DNA of 64,000 nt, taken from Cognatishimia sp. 1_MG-2023 (GTDB lineage: Bacteria > Pseudomonadota > Alphaproteobacteria > Rhodobacterales > Rhodobacteraceae). A model generated the notes under the pieces. It saw only the letters and a list, made by a program, of their open reading frames with translations. It was not told where the DNA came from and made no database searches. This document shows, piece by piece, positions 10,631 to 18,751 of the stretch (the first letter of the stretch is position 1; the number at the start of each line of letters is the position of its first letter). A program made the position numbers and the translations under genes. The DNA lies in assembly GCF_030548175.1 (NCBI RefSeq), contig NZ_JAUORX010000006.1:1-64000 (forward strand). Direction: 5' to 3'.

Positions 10631-11533
10631 TCAAAGCTGGGATTGACAGAGTGTTACGAACTGCGTCGGAATTGTGTGTGGCTCCGGCAGGGTTTTGCCG
10701 ATCACAACCAGTTTCTGCGCGCCCCACTGCTCTGCAAACCAAAGCGCCAAAGCCTCTGGCGCCAGTGGCGGCTCGTCCGTTGCATCCATCACCAGCTTTG
10801 AAGGGGCCCAAACACATGGCAGGCCGTTCTTCATCGCCCAGTCCAACTCAGTGCGCGTCGCCGCCACTGTTAAATCGGACTGCACCGCAGCCAACTGCCA
10901 CGCCGCCTGCTCTATCGCCAGCAAATCAATCTGTCGCTGAGACGCGGCACTCGCAGCCTTTAGCCGGGTTTCCGGCACATCCAACGCCAAAACCAGTGGG
11001 CCACCAGCCGTACCCAATTGCGCCAACCATGATGGCAATAAATCACTCGCCAAGGCATCATTGCTTAGAAACGCAACAACCGGCTGGCGCAAATCCAGAT
11101 CGTGCGCAGCGCCCTGCCCAGGCACACGCACAATCTCGACACCCAGCTTGCCATTGCCTTTATCCAGCTTCTGAATACGCACAAACACCCGCAAAGCCTG
11201 TGGTTCGTTCAGAATGCGATCCGCAATGCGTTCAGCCAATGTTTCGAGCAAGTTCAACCGCTCGGCGGCAAGCTCGTGTTCAATCGCCCAAGTAATACGG
11301 TCATAGGACAGGATGCGATCCACATCGTCATCCAAATCCGCATCCGGTGCGGCCACTTCAACAACGATGTCAAAGGCCACCCGTTGCGTCATGTCACGCT
11401 CTGCTTGAAATGCGCCGATCTCGACCTCGACGATATGATCCCGTAGTGACAATCGATCCGCCACGTCAGGCATCGCCATAGCAACAGCCCGAGACTCAGG
11501 ATGAGAAAACGCAGATGTTAGATCGTTGGTCAT
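10631..11533 (-). CDS. folB: Dihydroneopterin aldolase with long C-terminal extension
   Basis: Residues about 28-137 are a FolB domain: LRDHIVEVEIGAFQAER carries the conserved substrate Glu, ILSYDRITWAIEHE and ERLNLLETLAERIAD follow, and RIQKLDKGNGKLGVEIVR holds the catalytic Lys. FolB cleaves 7,8-dihydroneopterin to hydroxymethyl-dihydropterin and glycolaldehyde. The family is normally about 120 aa. Here some 160 further residues follow (VVAFLSNDA to the end), containing IDLLAIEQAAWQLA, TRTELDWAMKNGLPCVWAP and KLVVIGKTLPE. I do not recognise that region as a named domain, though it looks folded and not degenerate. folP follows after 39 bases. Confidence 0.88.
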   Translation of the reverse strand: MTNDLTSAFSHPESRAVAMAMPDVADRLSLRDHIVEVEIGAFQAERDMTQRVAFDIVVEVAAPDADLDDDVDRILSYDRITWAIEHELAAERLNLLETLAERIADRILNEPQALRVFVRIQKLDKGNGKLGVEIVRVPGQGAAHDLDLRQPVVAFLSNDALASDLLPSWLAQLGTAGGPLVLALDVPETRLKAASAASQRQIDLLAIEQAAWQLAAVQSDLTVAATRTELDWAMKNGLPCVWAPSKLVMDATDEPPLAPEALALWFAEQWGAQKLVVIGKTLPEPHTIPTQFVTLCQSQL

Positions 11534-11591
11534 ATGGCAAAGGCTCCTTATGCGCCGCTATAGCAGTCGCATAAGCCCAATGCCATATCGC

Positions 11592-12230
11592 TTAGTTTTG
11601 CGAAAGCCGTGTTGGTGGGCGATAAAAGTGATGCACACCGATTGTCGTCGTGCGCGCAAACTTACGCGCCCAACGCGGGTTCACAGCCTTGGTGTGATAG
11701 TAAGTTGCACCGTCTGTCAGATCGCGCGGTGCGCCTTCCAGCATCAGCTTTGCAATCTTACCCATCCGATGATGTGCCGCTTTCTCGCGGATCACTTCGG
11801 GATGGCCGTCACAGGTAAACGTAAACTGGCACGCGAACTTGCGACCGGTCCCTTGGTTGATCACCTTACAGGCCGTGTTCGGAAACAGGCTGCTGTCGAC
11901 ACGGTTCAAAATGACCTCGGCCACCGCAAACTGGCCACGCACGCTTTCACCACGGGCTTCAAAGTACAGCGCCTGTGTCAGGCACTCCCACTGAGCATCA
12001 CCACTGGCAACAACCGGCTGGCTGTCGATCCACGCACGAGAGCGTTCAATTTGAACCGCCTCAGGCGCTTTCTTACGTTGGAACAGATCCTTTAGCTTCT
12101 GCCCACTCAAGGCAGCAACCGCAGCGCGTTCCCGTTCGATCGCTTGTTCAACAGGATTCACCGGAGTATCGGCAAATGCTGTCCCGGCCATCAAAGTGAT
12201 GGCAAATATCGTCTTCGTTAAGATGCGCAT
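11592..12230 (-). CDS. Secreted cell-wall hydrolase, SleB type
   Basis: A 212-aa protein with an N-terminal signal peptide (cleavage near TAFA/DTP) and a C-terminal Hydrolase_2 (SleB) domain from about residue 75: WECLTQALYFEARGES holds the conserved Glu, followed by AVAEVILNRVDSSLFPNTACKV (start of the core) and GATYYHTKAVNPRWARK near the end. The family cleaves peptidoglycan glycan strands (a lytic transglycosylase or glucosaminidase-like fold). It acts in the periplasm. The gene is transcribed alone, 58 bases downstream of folB on the opposite side of its start, with a 150-base upstream gap that shows no clear element. Confidence 0.87.
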   Translation of the reverse strand: MRILTKTIFAITLMAGTAFADTPVNPVEQAIERERAAVAALSGQKLKDLFQRKKAPEAVQIERSRAWIDSQPVVASGDAQWECLTQALYFEARGESVRGQFAVAEVILNRVDSSLFPNTACKVINQGTGRKFACQFTFTCDGHPEVIREKAAHHRMGKIAKLMLEGAPRDLTDGATYYHTKAVNPRWARKFARTTTIGVHHFYRPPTRLSQN

Positions 12231-12380
12231 GGCAGCCTCGCAGATAGTGATACCGGTCCCCCGACCCGGCGAAACATCGGCTGGTGCATACAGAAAATTA
12301 ACGAATGCGTCTACCCAACGGCCAATTCTGAGAAATTTGTCAGAAATGTGACCGATATGCTGCGCATTTAGGGCGAATTG

Positions 12381-14921
12381 CTACCCTATCTTGTCTTTTA
12401 TCGCCAACTGAGCAGCAGCAAGCCGCGCAACTGGAACCCGGAAAGGAGAGCAAGAAACGTAGTCCATCCCCGCTTTTCGGCAAAATGCTATCGATTCGGG
12501 GCTGCCACCATGCTCACCACAGACCGACAAAGTCAGCGCAGGATGCGCTGCACGGCCGCGTGCTGCCCCCAACTGTAGCAATTCACCGACGCCCTCGGTA
12601 TCCAGCGTGTGAAACGGGTCTTCGACATAAACGCCCTGCTGTACATAAGCAGACATGAAACGCCCCGCGTCATCACGTGACAACCCATAGGTCATCTGCG
12701 TCAAATCATTCGTGCCGAAACTAAAGAAATCGCAATGCGGCGCAATATCGCCAGCCCTCAACGCCGCCCGAGGGGTTTCCACCATCACGCCCAAACGGAA
12801 ATCAAACTTCACGCCCTGCTCTGTCCGCACCGCTGCAGCCACCGCATCAATCCGGGTCTTAACCAATTCCACTTCCCGCTTGGCACTGACCAATGGGATC
12901 ATGATCTCGGGCACCACCGGTTCACCATCTTTGGATGCCTCAATCGTCGCCTCAAAGATCGCGCGCGCCTGCATGTCATAAATCTCTGGCACCGTGATCC
13001 CAAGCCGAACGCCACGCATGCCCAGCATTGGGTTATGTTCGCTTAAGGCCTGAATACGACGTTCCACACGGGACAATGGCAAGTTCAACGCCTCTGCCAA
13101 ATCGCGCATTCCCGCGCGTTCGCTTGGCAAAAACTCATGCAAAGGCGGATCAAACAGACGAATACACACTGGTTTGCCCTGCATAATCCGAAACAGATCA
13201 GCAAAATCGGCCCGTTGCATCGGCAACAACCGCTCAAGCGCAGCCGTGCGATCCTCGACCTCATCCGCAAAAATCATTTCGCGCATCACTGTCAGCCGGT
13301 CTTCTTCAAAGAACATATGTTCCGTGCGGCACAGACCAATCCCCTGCGCCTTAAAGTTCCGGGCCGTCATAGCATCAGCTGGCGTATCCGCATTGGCACG
13401 CACATCAATATCGCGGCTATCGTCAGCCCAGCTCATCAGCTTTTGGAACGCCTCATCCAAAGTCGCTTCTAGCATCGCTGGCTGACCAGACAAAACCTGC
13501 CCGTTTGTGCCATCAATCGTCAGCGTATCCCCTTCTTTAAAGACACGCCCATCCGCCGCAATGATCTGACGCGACCTTGCCTGAAACCGCATTTCATTCG
13601 CGCCAACCACACAGGGCAATCCAAGCCCACGCGCAATCACAGCCGCATGGCTGGTGATCCCACCACGTTCTGTCAACACGGCCACCGCCGCGTGCATACC
13701 GCGAATATCTTCTGGGTTGGTTTCACGCCGCACCAAAATACACGGCTCACCGCGCGCCGCACTCGCTTGCGCGGCCACTGCAGAAAACACAATCTTCCCT
13801 GTCGCAGCCCCAGGGCTGGCAGCAACACCGGTCACGATCTCGTCACGCTCGGCCTCTGGGTCGACCTGACGGTGCAGCAATTCATTCAACGCCCGCGGTT
13901 CAATCCGCAACACAGCTTCTTCGCGCGGGATGATCTTATCTTCGGCCAAGGCAACAGCAATCCGCACCCCAGCTCGAGCAGAGCGCTGCAAGCGCACCCC
14001 GTCTAGAATGTGCACCTCGCCGTTGCTGATGGTGAATTCCATCTGCATCTCTTCGCGCAACCGCCGGCGCATCAACTGCGCATGTGTCACCAGCGCATCA
14101 AAGGCTTTGGGCAGCTTATCTTGCAAACTTGGCCCACGCGCATCGCGTTCCAAGAACCAGGATTTCTCTCCCGCTTGCAACGCATCGCGCCCCTGCGATT
14201 GGGTCAAATACCGCCCCTTGATCACCGCAAGGCCCGTGACCCCATCCACAAGCTGCAAAACACCCGATCCGCTTTCACCCTGACCCAGCCCAAGCACCAT
14301 GGCCTGCACGACAAGCCCCAACCCAGCATCCGCTGGTGCACCTTTGGCCATGCGCAACAACCGCGCAGAGGTCCCTTCCCAAGCGCGCGCCATAGACCGC
14401 AACACACCGGCAAGCTGCTCTTTTGGATCTTGCGGAAACGGCTCTTCGGCCTCGTGTTCATAGGCATCCAGCGTATCGCGCAAGGCATTGGGCGAGCCTA
14501 GGTCGATGTCATCAAAAATATCAGGATCCAGCCGCGCAACATGGGTCGAATAGGCCTGAATGAACCGCAGATAAATCTCGTCCGCCGCGTCGCTGCCAAT
14601 TTCCTTCGCTAAGTTGGCATGGCGTTCCGCATTGATCCCAATGTTCAAAACCGCACCCGGACCACCCCAGTCAGGGTCTTGGGAGCTTGGACGCACGCAA
14701 AGCAGATGGTCGCCAACAAACGGCTCAACCAATTGCTCAATATCTGGAATGTCTCCGCCCGCGATGCGATGCACCGCATCAAAGGACAAAGCGACCGTGG
14801 TTGGCACCGGCAAGTCCAACCGCACCAACCGCTGCAAGCATTTCGCGCGTCCACCATGTGTGTCTGGGTGGATCGGTGCGCTTGGGGTCACAAGCGTGAT
14901 ATGCGAATTGTCTTGCTGCAA
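12381..14921 (-). CDS. ppdK: PPDK-like PEP-utilising enzyme
   Basis: An 846-aa protein with the three-part pyruvate phosphate dikinase plan: an ATP-grasp-like N-terminal part (HGGRAKCLQRLVRLDLPVP near residue 25; GLVVQAMVLGLG near 205), the phosphohistidine domain with GGITSHAAVIARG (catalytic His about 425), and the PEP/pyruvate barrel with LCRTEHMFFEEDR, MVETPRAAL, FGTNDLTQMTYGLSRDD and VCGEHGGSP (catalytic Cys). PPDK interconverts pyruvate and PEP. There is no ATG near the conserved start: the frame runs on to 15014, but AGAAGGAA sits seven bases before a TTG at 14921, which I choose. The N-terminal part is shorter and less canonical than in standard PPDK, so the exact reaction is not certain. 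Confidence 0.85.
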   Translation of the reverse strand: MQQDNSHITLVTPSAPIHPDTHGGRAKCLQRLVRLDLPVPTTVALSFDAVHRIAGGDIPDIEQLVEPFVGDHLLCVRPSSQDPDWGGPGAVLNIGINAERHANLAKEIGSDAADEIYLRFIQAYSTHVARLDPDIFDDIDLGSPNALRDTLDAYEHEAEEPFPQDPKEQLAGVLRSMARAWEGTSARLLRMAKGAPADAGLGLVVQAMVLGLGQGESGSGVLQLVDGVTGLAVIKGRYLTQSQGRDALQAGEKSWFLERDARGPSLQDKLPKAFDALVTHAQLMRRRLREEMQMEFTISNGEVHILDGVRLQRSARAGVRIAVALAEDKIIPREEAVLRIEPRALNELLHRQVDPEAERDEIVTGVAASPGAATGKIVFSAVAAQASAARGEPCILVRRETNPEDIRGMHAAVAVLTERGGITSHAAVIARGLGLPCVVGANEMRFQARSRQIIAADGRVFKEGDTLTIDGTNGQVLSGQPAMLEATLDEAFQKLMSWADDSRDIDVRANADTPADAMTARNFKAQGIGLCRTEHMFFEEDRLTVMREMIFADEVEDRTAALERLLPMQRADFADLFRIMQGKPVCIRLFDPPLHEFLPSERAGMRDLAEALNLPLSRVERRIQALSEHNPMLGMRGVRLGITVPEIYDMQARAIFEATIEASKDGEPVVPEIMIPLVSAKREVELVKTRIDAVAAAVRTEQGVKFDFRLGVMVETPRAALRAGDIAPHCDFFSFGTNDLTQMTYGLSRDDAGRFMSAYVQQGVYVEDPFHTLDTEGVGELLQLGAARGRAAHPALTLSVCGEHGGSPESIAFCRKAGMDYVSCSPFRVPVARLAAAQLAIKDKIG

Positions 14922-15012
14922 TGCGGCATTCCTTCTGTTGATGGCAGCATACGCGCAACAGAAAGTGAGGCAAGGAAAAGGTTTAGCGCCAGACGTGGTC
15001 TGTGCGGAACGC

Positions 15013-15045
15013 AAAAGCGCCGAATTTTCAGGGAAAATTCGGCGC
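15013..15045 (-). terminator. Strong terminator after the glyQ-glyS operon
   Basis: A perfect 13-pair stem (GCGCCGAATTTTC with GAAAATTCGGCGC) and a 3-base loop, followed on the minus strand by TTTTGC. It lies about 50 bases after the glyS stop codon, beyond a dispersed repeat, and should separate glyS from the ppdK-like gene. Confidence 0.85.
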
Positions 15046-15047
15046 GG

Positions 15048-15080
15048 CCTCCGGCGGAGGTATTTTAGTCAAGAAAAAAC
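15048..15080 (+). repeat. Dispersed hairpin-core repeat, copy B
   Basis: CCTCCG-G-CGGAGG (15048-15060) runs into the core GGTATTTTAGTCAAGAAAAA (to 15078). Same family as copies A and C-G. It sits directly between the glyS stop codon and its terminator hairpin. Confidence 0.75.
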
Positions 15081-15091
15081 CAGAAGAGCGT

Positions 15092-17143
15092 TTAGCCTTC
15101 GACCTTAGTGAGATCCGCGACAGACGCGCAAAGTTTCCGGATACGGCTAAGTAGGTTCAGACGGTTGCGGCGCACCACGTCATTGTCTGAATTAACCTGT
15201 ACCGCTTCGAAAAACGCATCAATCGGCGCGCGCAGACCGGCAAGGCCCACCATAGCAGCGGCGAAATCTTCGCCACGGATCGCTTCGGCAATCGGTGCTT
15301 CGAATTTATCAAGCGCCTCGAACAATGCCTTTTCTGCGTCGTCCTCGACAAACTTCATATCCGCGCCATAGGAATATTCGACACCATCTTTTTCCTCGGC
15401 TTGAGTGAGGATGTTATTGGCGCGTTTAAACCCTTGCAGCAGGTTGGTGCCGTCATCGGTTTTCATGAAATTCTCAAGCGCACTTGCACGGTTCACCAGC
15501 AAGGCGATGTCGTCATTACCGTCCATCGCGATGCATGCATCGATCACGTCATGACGAATGCCTTGGTCGCGCAAAAAGACTTTGAGGCGGTCGTGGAAGA
15601 AGCCCAACAAATCACCCATATCAGCATCGTCACGCACTGGCAGTGATTTCAAAGGTGCAGTCAAGCTATTGGTAAGGATCAACCGAATAACACCCAACGC
15701 CGCACGACGCAGTGCAAACGGGTCTTTGGACCCTGTTGGTTTCTCATCAATCGCCCAGAACCCTGTCAGCACATCCAGCTTATCCGCCAGCGCAACGGCC
15801 ACGGATACCGGCGCTGTTGGCACGTCGTCTGACGGGCCAAGCGGCGAATAATGTTCGGTAGCCGCCGCAGCAACCTCTGCCGGATGACCCGCGAATTCCG
15901 CATAGTAGCGGCCCATCAGGCCCTGCAGTTCAGGGAACTCATAGACCATTTCGGATGACAGATCAGCCTTGGCCCAACGCGCAGCCTTTTCAGCCAGGTC
16001 CGCATCGGCACCCACAATCGGCGCGATCTCACGCGCCAATGCGGCCACGCGATCAATGCGCTCGGCTTGCGAGCCGAGCTTGTTATGGAAGGTCACGTTG
16101 GTCAGCTTTTCCAGCCACTCCGCAGCGCCTGCCTTGGCGGTGCGCACATCGTTTTCCCAGAAGAATTTTGCATCAGACAGACGCGCGAATAGAACCTTTT
16201 GGTTCCCCGCCAGAATAGTCGCGCCATTGTCTTTGGTTTCGCGGTTCGCAACGGTGATGAATTTCTCAATCCGGCCCGTCTTGGGGTTGCGGATAGAAAA
16301 GAACTTTTGGTGTTCTTTCATCGAGGTTTGCAGAACCTCGGCTGGCAAGTTCAAAAAGTCGTCCGCAATGTCGCCCATCAAAGTGACCGGCCATTCAACC
16401 AAACCCGCGACTTCGGCCAGCAGGCCTTTGTCTTCGACAACCTCAAGCCCCTGCGCAAACGCAAGGTTCTGCGCATCAGCGGCGATCATCTCGGCGCGCT
16501 CTTCGGCAGACAGCACCACATAATCCCGCTTTAGCTTGGCAGCGTAATCTTCAAAGCCCGTCACCGCAAAGCGGCCAGAGCCCATAAAGCGGTGGCCTTC
16601 GGTGGTGTCACCCGCTTCGATGCCATCTACGGACATCGGCACAACCGCATGACCGGTTTCGTCAGATGTGATGCATAGAATAGAATGCAACGGACGCACC
16701 CAACGCAAAGAGCCCGTGCCCCAGCGCATTGCCTTTGGCCAAGGGAAGTTACGAATGGTATCTTCTAGCACTTCCGCCACAATCGCCGCTGCCGGGCGGC
16801 CCGGCTTTTCGATGGTTGCGAAATAGACGCTGCCCTTTGGTGTCTCACGCTCTTCGAGCTGATCCATCGTTAGGCCAGCACCACGCAAAAAGCCTTCGAT
16901 GGCTTTTTCAGGCGCGCCCACCTTTGGGCCCTTGCGTTCTTCACGCACGGTTGGGCTTTCGGCCAACATGCCCTCAAGTGCTAGGGTCAAACGACGCGGT
17001 GTCGAAAACGCCGATGCATGGGCATAGGTCAAACCGGCCTCGACCAAACCATCGGTCACACGTTTTTTCAGATCATCCGCCGCGCGTTTTTGCATGCGGG
17101 CTGGGATTTCTTCGGAAAACAGTTCAATCAGCAGATCGGGCAT
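15092..17143 (-). CDS. glyS: Glycine--tRNA ligase, beta subunit
   Basis: A 683-aa beta chain of the bacterial alpha2beta2 glycyl-tRNA synthetase, which recognises and binds tRNA-Gly. It opens with LLIELFSEEIPARMQ, has ERKGPKVGAPEKAIEGFLRG near residue 75, LQTSMKEHQKFFSI near 270, and a C-terminal anticodon-binding domain (DRLKVFLRDQGIRHDVIDAC near 535 onwards). Length is normal for the family. It follows the DUF6446 gene with two bases between them and so shares a message with glyQ. Transcription probably ends at the hairpin at 15013-15045. Confidence 0.97.
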   Translation of the reverse strand: MPDLLIELFSEEIPARMQKRAADDLKKRVTDGLVEAGLTYAHASAFSTPRRLTLALEGMLAESPTVREERKGPKVGAPEKAIEGFLRGAGLTMDQLEERETPKGSVYFATIEKPGRPAAAIVAEVLEDTIRNFPWPKAMRWGTGSLRWVRPLHSILCITSDETGHAVVPMSVDGIEAGDTTEGHRFMGSGRFAVTGFEDYAAKLKRDYVVLSAEERAEMIAADAQNLAFAQGLEVVEDKGLLAEVAGLVEWPVTLMGDIADDFLNLPAEVLQTSMKEHQKFFSIRNPKTGRIEKFITVANRETKDNGATILAGNQKVLFARLSDAKFFWENDVRTAKAGAAEWLEKLTNVTFHNKLGSQAERIDRVAALAREIAPIVGADADLAEKAARWAKADLSSEMVYEFPELQGLMGRYYAEFAGHPAEVAAAATEHYSPLGPSDDVPTAPVSVAVALADKLDVLTGFWAIDEKPTGSKDPFALRRAALGVIRLILTNSLTAPLKSLPVRDDADMGDLLGFFHDRLKVFLRDQGIRHDVIDACIAMDGNDDIALLVNRASALENFMKTDDGTNLLQGFKRANNILTQAEEKDGVEYSYGADMKFVEDDAEKALFEALDKFEAPIAEAIRGEDFAAAMVGLAGLRAPIDAFFEAVQVNSDNDVVRRNRLNLLSRIRKLCASVADLTKVEG

Positions 17144-17145
17144 TG

Positions 17146-17670
17146 TTATTGGCCTTCCGGTTTAGGCGGACAAAAGTCAGGGGCTGGATCGCCGTCAAAG
17201 ACAACCTCGCCACAGGCGTTAATTTGGTGCCAGGCAAAGCCCCGGCCGTCAGGCATAATCGCGATCACGCGGTCGATGCCATAGTGAATGTTTTGCGTCC
17301 CCATAAAGGCCAAAGCCTCGCCGTTTTCCAACGCTTCACCGATTTCAACCGCATCAAAGCAGCCAAACCAGTCAGGCGCGATCAGGGGCTCTGCCGTTTC
17401 ATAGGGCACATAGGTTTCCGTCATCATCGCTTGGCTTTGCGATGTGGTGAAACAGGCGCGATACCGGATCGGAGAAGAGTCCGCGTCAATCGCTTCGAAG
17501 TCTTCAAACAAGATCGGGTCCGGCTGGCCAGTGGCCATCAGGGTCATCTGAACGTCGGTGTCACCGGTTGCAGCAACAGGTTCGTAATAAGCCTGCGTTT
17601 GAAAATAATAGAGCGCGATGCCCATCGCCAAAGCAGACACAACTAGAAACCCCGCCAAAAACTTACCCAT
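17146..17670 (-). CDS. DUF6446-family membrane-anchored protein inside the glyQ-glyS operon
   Basis: A 174-aa protein starting [10 protein letters not shown] with one N-terminal membrane segment (about residues 5-22) and an outside domain containing RYRACFTTSQSQAMMTETY, PDWFGCFDAV and a C-terminal INACGEVVFDG / PDFCPPK region; its four Cys could form two disulfides in the periplasm (inference). It matches what I know as DUF6446, a family seen at this position in Rhodobacterales. The ATG overlaps the glyQ stop as TGATG, so the longer frame to 17718 is rejected. Function unknown. Being locked between the two synthetase subunit genes means it is made in step with them. Confidence 0.8.
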   Translation of the reverse strand: MGKFLAGFLVVSALAMGIALYYFQTQAYYEPVAATGDTDVQMTLMATGQPDPILFEDFEAIDADSSPIRYRACFTTSQSQAMMTETYVPYETAEPLIAPDWFGCFDAVEIGEALENGEALAFMGTQNIHYGIDRVIAIMPDGRGFAWHQINACGEVVFDGDPAPDFCPPKPEGQ

Positions 17671-18599
17671 CACGCCGCGGCCCCGCCTGCTGCGGTTTGC
17701 ACAAAGGCATCCGCGCATTGCTTGGACAGCGCGCGCACGCGCCCGATATAGGCCTGACGTTCGGTGACAGAGATCACACCGCGCGCGTCAAGCAGGTTAA
17801 AGATGTGGCTGGCTTTGATGCACTGATCATAGGCCGGATGCGCCATGATGATGGTCTTGCCGGTTTTCGGATCAACGTGCTCTTGCGCCAGAATGTTTTC
17901 ACACTCGGCTTCCGCCTCTTCGAAATGACGCAGCAGCACCTCGGTGTTGGCCACATCAAAGTTCCAACGTGCGTATTCTTCTTCGGTCTGCTTGAACACA
18001 TCACCATAAGACAGCGGGATCAAAGCATCCGGGTCGTTATATGGCATGTCCATCACGTGATCGACGCCAAGGATATACATCGCCAGACGTTCCAAACCAT
18101 AGGTCAGCTCGCCTGACACCGGATGGCAATCATGGCCGCCAACCTGTTGGAAATAGGTGAACTGGCTGACTTCCATGCCGTCACACCAAACTTCCCAGCC
18201 AAGACCCCAAGCGCCCAATGTTGGGCTTTCCCAGTCATCCTCGACGAAACGGATGTCGTGCATTTCCATATCAATGCCGATCGCTTTCAGCGATCCCAGA
18301 TACAGCTCTTGCAGGTTGGGTGGGCTTGGCTTGATCAGCACTTGGTACTGATAATAATGCTGCAAGCGGTTCGGGTTCTCGCCATAGCGGCCATCGGTTG
18401 GCCGACGGGATGGTTGCACATAGGCCGCAGCCCATGGTTTTGACCCAAGCGACCGCAGGGTCGTTGCCGGGTGGAACGTACCTGCACCGACTTCCATGTC
18501 ATAAGGTTGCATCACCGCGCAGCCCTTCTCAGCCCAATAGGCCTGAAGCCGCAGGATGATCTCTTGGAATGACCGTGGTTTGCTGTCCGTATTCGCCAT
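17670..18599 (-). CDS. glyQ: Glycine--tRNA ligase, alpha subunit
   Basis: A 309-aa class II synthetase catalytic chain. It starts with the [20 protein letters not shown] helix, followed by the [17 protein letters not shown] motif, [20 protein letters not shown] (motif 2 region) and [14 protein letters not shown] (motif 3). With GlyS it charges tRNA-Gly with glycine using ATP. It is the first gene of a three-gene operon (glyQ, DUF6446, glyS). The 150-base gap upstream separates it from a divergent gene and must contain both promoters. Confidence 0.98.
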   Translation of the reverse strand: MANTDSKPRSFQEIILRLQAYWAEKGCAVMQPYDMEVGAGTFHPATTLRSLGSKPWAAAYVQPSRRPTDGRYGENPNRLQHYYQYQVLIKPSPPNLQELYLGSLKAIGIDMEMHDIRFVEDDWESPTLGAWGLGWEVWCDGMEVSQFTYFQQVGGHDCHPVSGELTYGLERLAMYILGVDHVMDMPYNDPDALIPLSYGDVFKQTEEEYARWNFDVANTEVLLRHFEEAEAECENILAQEHVDPKTGKTIIMAHPAYDQCIKASHIFNLLDARGVISVTERQAYIGRVRALSKQCADAFVQTAAGGAAA

Positions 18600-18751
18600 G
18601 GTTCTGCCCTTTTCAAACGCCGGTTGTTCCTATGCGCAACAGGTCTGCGGGTCAATTGCGTGAAACGGGAATTTAAGGGTGCATGCGCGGCGGAAATTGG
18701 TAAAAGGGCCAACAAACAGGAAATCTTAGCGATTAAAGGGCCAAAGTCACA

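Noticed and set aside
9998-10801. 267-codon plus-strand frame
   Set aside because: Antisense of folP and folB, low-complexity translation, no ribosome site or family.
16729-17646. 305-codon plus-strand frame
   Set aside because: Antisense of glyS and the DUF6446 gene, rich in Arg, His and Pro as expected of a shadow.
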